Notes: generated by a model not told the origin, from the sequence alone. 64,000 nucleotides of DNA from Hyaloperonospora brassicae (GCA_947650285.1 CANTFL010000028.1:202570-266569), one strand, 5' to 3'. Positions 35,506-48,635 are shown, counted from the first letter of the stretch. Numbers and translations: made by a program.

Positions 35506-37279
35506 CTAATTGTCTACGTGAAAGAGTCGCACGGACTCGTCGTCGCTTGCAGTAAGGAGCTTGGCAATAGAATCGCCTTTGACGGCAGGGATCAAAGCCA
35601 CGTCGAGTATCATATCCGTGTGCCCCGCCAACGACTTCAGAAGCTGCCCTGTCCGAGCGTCCCATTCGTACAGCAGACCTTCCACCGTGCACGTGTACAC
35701 GATTGGCCGCGACGGATGCCACAGGAGTTTGATCACTCCAGCAGGGTGACGGCAAACATGGCGACACTAAAGCAGGTCAAAGCAGTGGTCAGGAATGCGG
35801 GCTGAGAAATGTGTCAAAGCATTTGTAAGTACCTGGTACGTCACCAGGTCCCAAATGCGCAGGTATCCACCCAAACATCCTGTAGCAGCCCAGTTCATCG
35901 AATGACAGAACCCTCCACTGTAATTGAAACAATGGTGTCAGCCGGAAGCGGAATCCATGGAAACAGCGAGACAAGTTACAACGGCACATACCACTCAACT
36001 GAGTTTTCTGTCGCACTCGAAACGTCGTTGACAGTCCCGACAACGCTCGACGCAGCGCCATCGTGCAACAATGCTGCAAGGACGCGTTTCGTTTGCAACT
36101 GAATAAGACGAGCAGTGCCATCTTGAGAGCCAGATATTGCAAGGGGTTGCTAAGAAATATACCATATCACGACAGTCGTTAGTTCGGCTCGGCTCACAAG
36201 GAACATGCTCGTCCCCAACTTACGCTTGGATGACAGGTGACGAACGTCACCGGGCCTTCGTGAAAGCCGTGCCTGTCGTGCAAACACGTCTCAGAATCAT
36301 TCTCCTAGACAATGGATGTGCTACATCGATGAAGTCGCGTACCCTCGGAACACATGGTTACATTCGCCTGTCTTTGGGTTCCAGACACGCACTGTCGTAT
36401 CCGAACTACCAGTCACAATAAGCTGCCGCGCAAAACAAATGTCCAAAGTTAAGATAGCAACACCAGCAAGTCGTATATCGGTATGACGCACTTTTCCAGA
36501 TCCTGTGAAGGAGCCACATGTGACACCGTCTTCATGTCCGGCAAACACGTGCATGCACTCTCCGGTCGTCGCCAGCCACATCCACACAGTGCTGTCACTC
36601 GATCCGGCCAGTACCACGTTTCCTTTCTTGTGCCAGCAGACCCATTCGACCTCTTGTGACGGGCCTTCGAGGGTGTGTACCAAGTTCCCCGTAGCTACTT
36701 CCCAGACCTTGACAACGCCGTCGTATCCACCAGTGGCCGCGTATTTGCCGTCAAAGCTGAAATCGACACTCACGACCGAGTCCTGGTGACCCGACAACGT
36801 GTACAACACGTTGCCATTCTCTCGATTCCAAATCACACCGACGTCATCACCTCCACCGGTGATGACAATCCTTGAGTCCACTGGGTTCACCTTGATGGAG
36901 TAGACCGGCCCCGAGTGGGCGGTGAACACCTGCGTCAACGTTCCACCCAAGTGAGTCGCTATTCTCTCCGACACTCCATGCAACGTCTGTCAGATCTCTA
37001 CCATGTCGGCATCATCGCGCACATCAGCGTCTTCGGCCGAAATCTTTCCATTGTCGTCTACGTCTTCCATTGCGTCCTCGTCGTCGTCGTCGTCTGTTTA
37101 ATAGTTATATTCACATGGCTATCAGCTCGTCCAAGTGCCCGCTGCAGCGAACACCCATTGCCAGACCCACCTGGAGGCGCCTCGCCCAGTTCAAACTCCT
37201 GTGTAGTCTCGTCGGCTGTAATGACTTCGATCTCCGTCTCCTGTATGTCGTTCACGTCCGTCATCTGAGTGTCCGTCAT
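35506..37279 (-). CDS. AAMP: WD40 protein AAMP/SQT1
   Basis: Exons on the minus strand: 37171-37279, 37002-37093, 36492-36929, 36343-36422, 36224-36272, 35992-36149, 35833-35917, 35506-35766, about 423 residues, all phases consistent. The N-terminus is acidic (an Asp-rich run followed by AMEDVDDNGK). Seven or more WD repeats follow, for example FTAHSGPVYSIKV, GHQDSVVSVDFSFDGKYAATGGYDGVVKVW, GSSDTTVRVWNP and the last YTCTVEGLLYEWDARTG. Order and the SGxIxLLW-like AGVIKLLWHP segment match AAMP/SQT1. Yeast SQT1 is the dedicated chaperone of ribosomal protein uL10/uL16-type loading on 60S, and AAMP is its relative. Two introns (72 and 69 nt) are in frame. Confidence 0.9.
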
Positions 37280-37686
37280 GCTCTTCTTTGTCTGCGGTGC
37301 TTCCTTGGCTGAGAATAGGCTTTTATTTATTGGGCACTACGAAACCGATTTACCCCTTTTTCGAATTCATTTGTCTCATTTGACCCAATACATCGGAAAA
37401 AGGCTCTAATATATTGCAGCAAAATATTGTAGTAGGCATTTATGCCAATATATATTGCCATTTGTGCCGGCTGTGTTGAGCTTTTATTTTCGCACATGGT
37501 TTTCGGCTTGGTGAGCAAAGAATTTCGTTTCCACGAAAACGTTCGTAATTGTCATGTAATTAGTATTCTCCGATGACCCCAGTGATAATCAATCCAAAAA
37601 CACCACCGCAGATTCGAAGCCGACCAATCACGAAGTGCCACTTTCAGCCCACGACTACCTTGACGACCCGAGAAATAGCGTCAAAG
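37280..37686. promoter_or_regulatory. Shared promoter region AAMP/RCE1
   Basis: 407 bp between divergent start codons, AT-rich in the first half. No clear TATA or initiator element could be fixed by eye. Confidence 0.4.
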
Positions 37687-39207
37687 ATGCGGTTCAGCGT
37701 GACGGCTACGACGGCCGTCATCGCCTGCTTCTGTATGGCAACGGCGTACGTGGGCGTGCTGTACACACTTCCACACGAAATTCGGCGCCTTCCTCGTGAC
37801 CACCCCACGCACGTACGTCTTCCACCTGCTGTTCCACGAGTCTGCGCGTCTCGCTAACTCTTTCGCCGGGGGTTTGGTCGCTGCTGCAATAGATTCTGGC
37901 GCGCTTTCTGCTCATCTGCATCTTTTGCGGCATCTGCCCGTTCGTGCTGGCAGTATTCTACGATCACGTCCGTGTTGCATTGATTGTCCTCGGCAGAGTG
38001 TGATGCAGGAGAGAGAGAGAGCCGCAGCAGATTGACCGAAACTTTTGTGGTTGCGTGCTTGTCAGGATGAATCTAGCATATCTTTTGCCCAGTGGCTAGG
38101 CATCCGCTCGGAAGGGCTGGCGCAGGCGATCTTTGTCCCGCTACTTGCAACAGCGGTGCTGTTCACAGGCTCGCTGCTGGCAAATGCGCTGCATCTGCTG
38201 AACGTGTCGAAGCAGTTTCACTCTCATGGCTGGTGGTTTGCCTTGAAAAACTCGGCGTTGTATTATTCGATCACACATGATCGACTACCGTCGCTGCGCA
38301 CTTACGTGCTGGTACGTGTCGGTCAGATAAAGAAGGAAATGGTCCAAGAGAAGAAACTAACTTTGTACATGTACCAAAGGGCCCGTTGACAGAAGAGTTT
38401 GTGTTTCGAAGCTGTATGGTACCGCTGCTTGTGTGTGCGGAGTTCACGGCCAAGCAGATTGTTTTCGGTAGTCCAGTGATATTTGGAGTAGGTGCGTAAA
38501 GTGCAGCGCCACTCGGTCGGAACGCGTGTATGATGTGTTTGTAACCGCCAGATGATGCGTTTTATGATCAGCCCACTTGCACCACTTTATGGAGTATGTG
38601 CGATACGGTCGGTCACCGAAAGATGCAGCGTTGACTGTCGGTACGGACTACTACGAATGGGTAACTTGTTGTTTGTAGTCTGACGCAGCTATGATGACTC
38701 TGTGCAGGCTTCCAGTTTGTTTACACCTCCCTGTTCGGAGCGTATGCTACATTCATCTTTCTGAGAACAGGTCCGGTCGAGCATTTCCATGAATCTCTCT
38801 TCTACTGATCCGTGCTGCTATGATAGCTGCTCAAGTTTCCTGTGTTCTGATTCGCCACCTTGTGATGTCGTGCTTATAGGACACTTCGCATCTACGTTCC
38901 TCGTGCATGTGTTTTGCAACGTCATGGGCGTCCCGGATCTTTCCTTTTTCAATCCAGAAAACATATTGCATTCGTACCGATTCGGTGCGTGCGTGCGTCG
39001 TTTCGTCCGAAGATGGTATGTCATATCGCTGGACTGACGTATGGCATCTGCACAGTGCTTCTCGGAGCATATTTCTTCGGCGTTTATGGCTTCTCTCTTG
39101 TTCTGATGCCGTTGTCAGAACCAGCAATCTACTCTTCAGAGTTGTGGAACGCTACGGTGTCTGCAATAGACCACGAAGTTGTGTTCAGATACTCGGGCAC
39201 TCTCTAA
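37687..39207 (+). CDS. RCE1: CAAX prenyl protease 2 (RCE1)
   Basis: Exons 37687-37812, 37893-37997, 38066-38311, 38380-38491, 38572-38640, 38708-38770, 38880-38984 and 39056-39207, about 325 residues, close to the usual length. Seven introns of 67-109 nt. It removes the last three residues of prenylated CAAX proteins in the ER membrane. Catalytic motifs: TEEFVFR (paired Glu and Arg, about 163-169), VAHLHHFMEY (His, about 196-205) and VHVFCNVMG (His/Asn). The N-terminus has SYVGxLY-like AYVGVLY followed by LPRDHP, a family hallmark. Several hydrophobic segments fit a polytopic membrane protein. Phase continuity decided the exon 4/5 and 7/8 junctions. Confidence 0.93.
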
Positions 39208-39480
39208 ATTGGAGCCGAGATTTTTGTTGTCTTACCAGCATAATAGAGCAATCATTAACGAGAGCAAAAGACTGCCGCGCTACTCACGACACCATCGTGC
39301 ATTGTTCTGCTGTTTACATGGCATTTGCACGCCGTTTACTTCACTCAGTCAGACTCTACGGCTCCTCGCGCTGGTTGCGCCCTTCATCGATGCGGGACAA
39401 TCAGACGTCGAAGAGCATGCACCTGTGAAGAGCGTACGCCCGTGCCGTTCTATCATTATCATGGGCCTCGCGCTGGACCT

Positions 39481-42400
39481 CTACAGCAGGTGCTCCGCGT
39501 CAGTGGCACGATCTGACGTAGCAACTGCACCATTTTTGTTCAACGTGTCGCGGGTATTGGTACAGCCTTCGCTCCGGCCTTCAATGGTACTTCGAGCGTT
39601 GATGATACGATCCTCTAGCTCTCGCGCATGAACCTGCGTATCAAAGTCAACTGTTAATCATGCATCATTCAAGCCCCGTTGTTGTTACCTCACCTTGCTT
39701 TGCGACAGTTCTCTCTGCAAATTGATCACCTCCGCTCGAAGTGTCATGTGGTCCGAAGTAAGCTGGTCAACTAACTTGTCCTTGTTGCGAAGTCGCTGTC
39801 TCAAATTCTGCTCCACAAAACGACTTAGTCATCGCACGTCTGCTGATAAATAACCGGTCCTACGTACCTTGTTTGCTAGCCGCAGTTCGGCAGCAAGCCG
39901 CCCTTCGCCAACGGAAAACCCTCCACGCCCGCCGGCGCCCAGCATATCTTGTTGACTGATGAGCCACGACCGCTGTAATGTGGAGTGCGCCTCTAATGCG
40001 CTGCGTAAGAGGGCGGACTGTTGGTCAAACATGTGCTGCATCTCGCTCGTTGATGGAGAAAGAAAGAACTCTCGGGCGTCCATGCCATCCAGTTCTGTCG
40101 TTTGCTCTCCACCAAACCTTCTCTTCTGATTGCCAGATCCTGGCTTAGAGAGATCGCCAAGAGCGATCATCACATCTGTTCCTTCGGACAAACTAAAACT
40201 CGACTTAGTCTGCGTTCCCGCTGGGAAACCATACAACTCGTTCACGGACCCTGACGATGAGCTCCTGTTACGCGTCAACTCGGTAGAGAGCAAAGAAACA
40301 TCTTCGTTCCCGCTGCACTCGTCACTCATGTACGTGAAAGTGCCACTCCGGTCGTCGAAGTCGTCCCTGCTTGCATATAAAGGTGCTGCTGAAACAAGCG
40401 CTGTCCACTCGTCAAGTGACTTCGAATCAACATGAGCAAAGTGTTTGTCATCGAGCGGACCACATTCTTGACGCCACCGAAGAGGCCATGTTTTGTTGTT
40501 TCCATTGACTAGGTCATCACCATCGTCCTTTCGATCAGCCTTTGAGCGGCGGATCTTGCTGTCAAGGAACACGAGCTTTTCCTGGTGAATCGTAAACTGC
40601 TCGTTGCGAATTACCTTCAACGTATCCGCTGCCTCTATAAGCGGTATTGATCGATTCGCAATAAGATCAATAGCGCTAGCTACGACCTCGTCTATATCTC
40701 TCGAAAATGCCACCGAGTCCTCATATTCCAATTTCCGGATTCGTGCAAGCACCTTGAATAAATCCAATCGTGCTCTGCTATCCTCTAACCGCCCGTCTAC
40801 CGGCTCGACTCCACACAACAACGGACCACAAAACGGCATTCCTTGCCGATTTGTGGCCAGAGTTGACCAAATCTTTTCCAGTCTTTTTGCGAGCTGGACC
40901 TTGGGAGGCGCATTGACGTAGCAATACGGACAGACAAACGACCGCGACTTCTTCGAGAAGATCTGTTTTTGCGGCAGCTACCGATGACAAAAGAGTGTGG
41001 TGAGCATTACACGATGACACATGCATGTCTAGTTATGCATACATACCTGTGGAAGGACTTCGTTCGATATCGCGAGAGGACACCGAATGCACTTCCATAG
41101 ACAAACTTTCATGGTACTCTTCCGCGGTGAAGTACACTTCACCTTATGTGTTGCCTTCTCACTGTCCTCACATGTTTCCTTCTCCCCTGTTAGAGCGCAA
41201 GTGTGTCGAGGGCAATACCAAGTCGCGCCTTCATCGTTTGGGAAGGGGTAAGCGCCCAAACAAAATCGGTGGTAGACCTTAGTGCACCCAGTAAACTCGC
41301 ACACAATAACTTCTCCTCCGAAGCCGCAAAGCATACACTTCTCCTCAGACCGCTGTCCTTCACCAGCTGTGTTGCATTCTGGGTCAAACAAAAGCTGAGC
41401 CCTGCCGGTGGGTACCACACTTTGAGATGCTTTCTTCTTTCGTCCGTCCAGCTTTTTGGAAAGTGTCACATCCTTTCTCGAATCCTTTCTCGGTGGCGGC
41501 GAGACCTCTTGAGACGATGAACGTCGAGCCCGTGGCTTTTTGACAGAGCCACGAGTTCTGTCTGGAGAAGCAGAACCAAGGCGGCGCTTCACAATGCCAT
41601 CTCTCGACTTGTGTTTGTACTTTTTCGTTTTCTGTGCGAGCGCGATTTTGACTGCTCTCATACTTTCATCGACTGCATTCACTCCTGTAATTCCGGACTC
41701 TTGCTTATCCAGTCCATCCACCTTTGCACGCATTAGCTCGCCTTTTTCGCGTTCTCTTTCACGTTCCTTTTGGCAGTCTGGGCAAAACCACTCGCCGGGT
41801 GGGACTGCCACCAACGGAGGGATCAAACAGTTCATGTGATATTCTCGCTTGCACTTTTTCCCGTCGCACAAAATGAGAAGCGAGTAGTGGTCATCTACCC
41901 GGTTGCAGCGTTCGCATGGCAAGTCCACCACTTCGTTCTTGCGTTCCATGCTATTGATAACAAAATAAGTACCTGGCAATATCTTGGATGCAAATGAATA
42001 CAGTAGTGGTCGTAACGCACATGCGGTCGAAGAAGCATTTACCCGTTTCGTCAGTCACGTCCATGACCAGCTTCGCTTCGTCGAGGGCTTCTTGAATGAG
42101 ATGCTGATTGTATTTATTCGAAGCCGTGAGCGTAGTGAGATCTTTCGGGAACGGCTGAATTGACGACTTGGAGACCCACCCACTGCAAATGTTGGCAAAA
42201 GCACGAAAAACCCGGTATGTCGGTCAAATTGCTACTCGCCCTCGATAAATGAACTCAAGTGCTCGTACTAGTTCCTGCTGCCGAAGAAATAGACGCAAGC
42301 CTGTCCCTTTTTAGCTCGATATCGTGCCATCTTGGCAAATTCGCCCGGCTCGCTAAACTGCAGACCATCAAGCACAGATAACGTCAATTGCTTTACCCAG

Positions 42401-42749
42401 CCACGCAAGTTCCTGATGAGGTATGTACCCTTGCCGGCCAGGGCTGATAGCGGCCAACGCGAGCAAGTACTAGTCCACCCCTTTGGTTCAAAACACGTCG
42501 GAGCGAGTCGTCACTGGTCTCCAGGAGCTCTACGGGTAAGAAGCAAGTATGAGAAAACAAGACGACGAAATTGCAGGTCAGGTTCTGGTTGTTGCCCCGT
42601 AATTGCGTATTGGACCCGTCATTTCTCCTCGCACCGTAGTACTCTTCCTTGCGCTGCGCCAGCTCCGCCAAACTGATCCGTTCTTTGGTCATGACTCCGC
42701 CGCCTGATGCCGACGGCTTCCGACATGGATCAATCGAGCGCCAGAGCAT
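39481..42749 (-). CDS. PWWP, PHD and extended-PHD chromatin reader
   Basis: Exons on the minus strand: 42635-42749, 42429-42529, 42269-42357, 42043-42182, 41047-41972, 39868-40977, 39694-39807, 39481-39633, about 915 residues. A PWWP-type domain spans about 50-140, built from three exons (LVLARVGRYQPWPAR, ACVYFFGSRNY, GWVSKSSIQPF). PHD1 lies at about 167-215 (CERC...ILCDGKKCKREYHMNC...WFCPDC). A second PHD with its C5HCH-like extension starts at about 360 (CMLCGFGGEVIVCEFTGCTKVYH, WYCPRH, CLWKCIRCP, FVCPYC), similar to the NSD type. There is no SET domain. The C-terminus is Ser-rich, then coiled coil. Likely a nuclear histone-mark reader. The acceptor at 40977 versus 40962 is unresolved. Confidence 0.85.
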
Positions 42750-44285
42750 AGGAGTAAACGTCAGTCAGTAGCACTCAGTCATGGACAGCTCTGTCACTCT
42801 ATCATTGAAGACGTGGTGAGAGAGACGTCCACTTTGACGCACCTGCAGCACGTCCAAATCTCCAGATCTGCCGCTCGTCGCTGCGCTATGGTGTTGTGCT
42901 CGACTGCGGAACTTCTTGGAGTGTGCACCACATACCAGTCCTCTTTGAACCGTTCGAGTGGCTATCTCGTTGAGGAGGGATCAAGAGCACCAATGATGTG
43001 GAGAGTGGGCAACACTGTCGTACAGTATAGTAGTCGCCGTTCCGGAACTTGCGTGAAGAAAATAGCTGAAACAGATGCTTGGACGACATGAGTCGAGTTC
43101 TCCTGTGCGTGCAAACAGCCAGTTTATCCTTTCGATACTCGAAGATTTCGATCGGGCGAACGGTGCATGCTATCGGTTTTGCGCGACTTAAACATGCTAT
43201 TGTTGTAAAGGTAACACCTGCCTGCGCCATGTAAACTGTAACGTCGACAGCTTCAATCCAGAAGCAGCTCTGGCACGTATGTACACCTGAATTGTAACTT
43301 GAACTATGAGTATCTCGCCATAAGCGTCAGCGCTGGGTGATACACAGCTGATCCGCTTTCAGCAGCGCAACCAAGAGCCCTACTGAAGTGACTGCCTGAT
43401 AACGACGACGTTAATCGGGACAACGATCGCAGCACATTAGCACATCATCGCCGCACTTGAGTCGAGAAGACTAGCTGATGCATGTTGTATGCGATAAATC
43501 CATAAAATTCGCCTTTTATTAAGCTCAACCTGCGACTTCGCTACTACTGGCTGCAAATCAGTCAGCACAAAATGGAGTTAAGCACTTTGAACTAAGTAAT
43601 AGCACCAAGCGTTCTCGGGCGCTTGTGGTCCTGTCAAAATTTTGCGCTGCAATGCTTAAACATACGTCAAATGGCCGAGAATACACAAATGAAACAAGCG
43701 ACGATAGCTATAACGCACCTGGATGTATCATGTCCGTGGAGCACTTCATTGCCAGATCTTTGGACGGTATGAAGTGCCTGCTGCTACGCTCGCGTTGTGA
43801 AGTGGTGTTTATAGAATTATTGCAATCCCAACTATCCGCTGGCGCACAGAAGACCAGCTACCGGAGGGGGTACTCCGATACCATGTATACTTCATTCCCC
43901 ATCTTGTGTGCCCATCGACAGGGTGGGTTTCGCTCTTCGCTGTGGACTTGCGTCGATGTTGAACTTGAACGTGTTCGAATATGTGGTGGTCAATCGTGTG
44001 TAGATTTTTTCGCAATCGCAGTATAATTTATAGCAACCTACTAGAGGTACCCTGATAGTGGATGCATCATCGAACTGTTGGTATACACATGACCTTCGGA
44101 CTACTTGATACTGGCTGAGGTGGGCTAAAAATCGGTATCAGTCGCCCACTCTTCGAAGGTGCATTTATAGAGATTTATCATGTTTGATTGTGAGTTTACT
44201 CAGTCATGCAGTAAGAAAACGCTTATTTAAAATAAGCACATCTAGTTTTGCTCCTCAAGCCTCTTTATAAGTAACAAGTTAGGAG
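42750..44285. other. Intergenic, AT-rich
   Basis: No gene recognised. The first 60 bp are the promoter side of the PWWP/PHD gene. The frame at 43625-44026 (+) has no family features. Confidence 0.4.
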
Positions 44286-45244
44286 TCAAATATACAATAG
44301 GGCTTCTGCCGGCGAAGGTTGACAGCAACTAAGGGCACATGACGGTCGCGAAAAGGCCAGCGCCCAAGGAGCGAATGTATATGTCAAGGCAGACTCAGGG
44401 GACAAGCAAGAGAATCTCCTGGAACTCCACATGGGCCTTAACAAGCGCATATAGTGTATGGAGGCTTCAAAAGAGGAGAAGGAGCGTGTACACCCATGAA
44501 CATAGCGTGTTCCGGTCAATGCTGTCTCGGGGCAGGGCTATGGTCATAGAGGCGCTTAACGTAACACTACCTAGGCGTGTGTATCCAGCAATGTCGCCAA
44601 AAACGTACTTTAGCGCGCACCAGCGTGGAATAGTTGATGCTGCTTTAAACGAGATAAAAGCTCAGGCTCCGCAGCCTATCCTACCCCAGCATTATCAGCC
44701 GCCACACTTGTACCGCTCATCCGCCACACGGTAGTCTGCGCCCAAGACTTATCTAGATTGTGTTCCGGACACTCGCCAGCGAAAGATGGGTATACGTACT
44801 TTTGACGGTAAAGAATTGTATCGAGGGTTAGGAAGCGAATTCTTATTTCTAGGGTATCGATTTTTACGGCAGATCTGACTTGGTGAAAAGGCGTGCAGTT
44901 TTCAGTGGATCGAAGACATAAATGCTGATATTTTCGGTCACCACCTGACCGTAGTAGCTGCGTGTTACTACAACAGTCATGTTGAAGGCTGGTGTGAGGA
45001 GCATTTGACACTGGAGCATGCTGTGTAGAGGGTGCTGCACACCTTTGCGACCGAGATCACGCGTGCACAAAGTATGAAACTTTTTACAGGGCCCATGAGT
45101 GCGAGTAGATAATGACTAGGGCACTATCTGTACCTTGTAGCAGTAAGTGAGGATTGCGGCGGCGCCAACAATCTTGTGCAGGATAATCTTGTGCACTCTT
45201 TCAACCCGGGAATATGAATTTTGATGCTGGTGATATAAAGTATT
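44286..45244. other. Decayed coding-like sequence, unidentified
   Basis: Plus-strand frame 44339-44734 and minus-strand frames 44676-45011 and 44864-45070 look protein-like in parts. An example is RFLTLDTILYRQKYVYPS next to NMTVVVTRSYYGQVVTENI in another frame of the same strand. This suggests at least one frameshifted pseudogene on the minus strand. Composition is poorer in GC than the flanking host genes. No family recognised. Confidence 0.35.
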
Positions 45245-45955
45245 ATGCGCACTGACATTCTTCGGCAGGCGGAGGAGTTATTCCATTTCGTGCCGTCAAC
45301 AGAAATTGATTTTATAAGGAGATTGGGTCGAGGTATTGTCAGCAACTTACAGGCTGGAAAGTCAGATGGGCGCAAGTATTGCAAGAGTGCAAAAGCGGAA
45401 TACATCAAGTTGGTGTGTCCTGATAATAAAATAGATTTTGATTAGTCCGCAGATGCTGATATAGACTTGCTGCACGAGGGGATAGCGCTTAAGAAGGTCT
45501 ATGTGTTTTATACAGCATCCCAAGCCGCCATCACCTCAACGAAGCTGCCTTACTGGGAAACGCGGGAGATTATCGTATCGAATGTATCACCGCTGATGGA
45601 GGAGCACTGCTTCTGTAAAAGCGTGGTATGTGCTGATAAGTGTCACTGTGCTGATAAGTGTGACGGTTTTAATAAATACTGCCAAGGCGAAACTGCTCGA
45701 TGTATACTTCGCCAAGAGCTTGATGAGGAATATTTTTATGGTCTACTTGAGACCAAAGGGCATGGTATCTCCCATCGCGGATAGTATTGTATGATTGCCG
45801 GTCTACATGGCGGGGTCGCTGTTTTGTATGTAGATATCTCTAATTATGCTCTAGTCGTGCGTATACTGGGATGCGATAACGCAAAGAGTGTAGAAGAAAT
45901 ATTGATGCCCGTGTTGGCCTAAAAAGAGGTAGAGGTGGATGAAGACGTGCAGCAA
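45245..45955 (+). pseudogene. Unidentified pseudogene, one frame with stops
   Basis: A single reading frame is protein-like from ATG 45245 to about 45955 with in-frame stops at 45443, 45782, about 45918 and 45954. Segments between the stops keep normal composition (AEELFHFVPSTEIDFIRRLG, then KKVYVFYTASQAAI, then GGVAVLYVDISNYALVV). A Cys-rich patch (CFCKSVVCADKCHCADKC) contains a short in-frame direct repeat. The start follows an in-frame stop and a TATAAAG, like a real gene start. GC is lower than in host genes here. A viral or mobile origin is possible but not shown. Confidence 0.45.
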
Positions 45956-46299
45956 TGAACGTTGATCAACTTCACCGTCGTTTAGTATGTTTAACCTACG
46001 ACAAATACCGCGCATGGCTAAGTCTCATGCTACCATAATTGTCCTCACTGAATTGGAGCGTGAAAATTGTCTAGCTTGCGCGCAATGTAAGCAGGCTCTA
46101 AACCATCAATCACGCAAGGATGCGGTAAACAACTCACCAATTGACGTTATTGAAGGAGTCTGGGTTATTCTCTTAAATGTAAAGCGTCCAATGACGCCAA
46201 AGATTGCCTTGGAAATTGGTATATGAATAATTTTCGCGGCCACCGCACCATATACTGCCGATTCTGTTTGGTGGAACCAAGGATGCTGCAGTTATGGTG

Positions 46300-48193
46300 A
46301 ATTAATCAAGCGATTTAAGACAGGAAGACCGATCGGGATCCGGCTAAGTACGGGCCAGCGAATGATCGGCGGAAACGGCCGCATAGTCTCGTTACATAAG
46401 TTTAACTTATGAAAAAGATTGACACAACAGGACATTCGTTCCTGATTCGACGAACGGTTTAAGGATAAGGATGAGGATTATTCTACGCCATACGCCGCCA
46501 CGGAGAATATCGCGATCATGTACGCGATCAGGATCATGGAAACGATTGCAATCAAAGGTTATTGCAAGCCTTCCGATTTGTACCACAATAAACGATCGCG
46601 GTCATGGTAAGTTCTCACTATCCAGTGCACAATAACGATTGGGAACGAATTCGCGATCAGGTGGGTGTACACTACCCCACACGAACACGATCTGGATACA
46701 GATCGCGATATGGGATGAAACCTGCGAGAGAGAACGCGATCGCAACCAGGTGGGTGTACAATGAACCGCGCAACCGCGATTACTTATGTGTGGTCCACAC
46801 CACGCGATCTGCGACCCGTGATTTATAAGAGTACATGAACTGGGACACGTCGTGCAAGATTACGATAGCAGGTACGGCGCCCCTAGTAAGAATAGTGGTA
46901 GGTTTGGTTTTATTATTTATTTAATAAACAAAGTTCAATTTGCTTCAAAGCTCACGTCTCGACTTCTCTTCCGAAGTAGATATTTGTCTACTTGACGCAA
47001 GGAGAGTGTGGTGGAGTGGTGATTGCTCTTTTGAGGAGTCGATCCCAATTTTCCAGTGGCGCCCGGACGACCGATTAACGGAGGGGGTTCTACGATTCCG
47101 TGCACTTGATAGCCTTCATCTACTTGTGTACCCGTCGGTAGGGTAAGTTGCACTCTTCTAGGTGGACTCGTTTCGATGACAAATTTGACCGTGTCTGCGA
47201 TGTGATTGAGGCTCGATCTCGGTGTGGAAATTTTTCACCCAACGATCTGGCGTTAGTGTGATCTTATCACACTAACCCCAGACCGCTGTGAATATAGACC
47301 TTGATTTGCGACCCTTCTGACCACTTGAGCCGTCTCGTGATCTTGAGTCTTCAACCACAAAGGTTTTCCTGCGTCCGATCGCAGTTTTAGGGGGTGATAT
47401 TCCTGAAATGCACCTGGACAAACAATCCAGGTGCGACACTTGTGCAGATGTAGCGTAGTCTGTGACGTTGGGTGGCCAAACAATCCAACCCGTAAGAGAC
47501 AACGCGTGTAGTTAGAAGAAAGTTGAACTCTGTGTGATGTTAACCAATTAAACTGAAAAAAACATCCCTATCCCCATATCTTAGACATCGCATGCCACGC
47601 GTCTCTCTCTCTCTACAGGTAGCAACCTTGTACTTGCGTGGCACACACCTGATATACTTGTTTAATCGCAGTAGCCTTTCTGATCGCTAACCGTGTCGTG
47701 TAACCCACACTAGCTCGATCGCGATCACATACTTAATCGTCGATCACGATCTAGATTGCCTCCTCAATTGCGATCGCCTTGCTGATCGCGGATCACATAG
47801 TGTGGCACACACTACTCCGATCGCGATCGCAATCGCTTATCTAGGTCCACACCAACCTAATCGCGATCACATAACTGATCACCGATCACGATCCCGATCG
47901 CCTCCTTGATCGCGGACGCCTTGCTAATCGCGGATCACATGGTGTAGCACACACTCCTCTGGTTGCGATCGCTTGTCGTGGTCCACACCAACCTTATCGC
48001 GATCACATACCTTATCACCGATCACAATCTCGATCGCCTCCTTGATCGCAATTTCGCTCTTGATCGACAACGCAATCGCCCCCTTGACAGTAATCGAAGA
48101 TCCATGACTTGCACCCTTCGCCTGTCATGCTTTAACCTGATGCCGCACGTCCCATCCTTTCTGATCTATTATCCGGTTCTGTCTAATAGTCCA
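46300..48193. repeat. GATCGCGATC-rich repeats with a tandem array
   Basis: The palindromic words GATCGCGATC and GCGATCGC recur many times. Between about 47690 and 48075 a unit of roughly 135-145 bp is repeated, with shared landmarks: CACACACT, then GGTCCACACCAACCT, then ATCGCGATCACATA, then GATCACCGATCAC, then CGCCTCCTTGATCGC. Two units with that full order begin at about 47812 and 47947, and a weaker one lies upstream at about 47700. A related but unordered set lies at 46320-46800. No coding sequence. Confidence 0.7.
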
Positions 48194-48633
48194 TGTAACG
48201 GGGTAGCCCATTACATGAGATCTTCATTAAAACAATCTGACAATAAAGAATATTACGTCATATATTCTTTTAACAATATCACAAGACATGGTGATATTGT
48301 TGGGATGACCGAAGGGTCTGCTCATTGGTTGATATCGTGATGATATCAACCCACCAATCGCTGCTAGACGCGCGCAATGTGTGGTGAGTAGACGTCATCA
48401 TACATATAGTTATATTGGTATAATTAAGTCAGGAAAACAGAGATTCAAGGAGTTATAGGACTTAAATATATAAATACATTTTTGCTGTTACCAAGAGACT
48501 AGTCTGACTACTTAGTCTCCTTTTCTTCCTCTGTGTTCCTTAAACACCTAGCAGGGCATTGTCGACCACTTTCGTAAGTGGAAGTATACTCCGTACTGGT
48601 CAACCAGTACGTAGTCAATAGTGCTCCGTTACA
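48194..48633 (+). repeat. 5' LTR of element B
   Basis: Starts TGTAACGGGG and ends TCCGTTACA. It contains several inverted repeats, including GTACTGGT/ACCAGTAC near 48590-48610 and CCACTT/AAGTGG at 48566-48581. Confidence 0.95.
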
Positions 48634-48635
48634 CC

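Noticed and set aside
47690..48075. CRISPR array
   Set aside because: Units are about 140 bp, adjacent and imperfect, without unique spacers, and the genome is eukaryotic.
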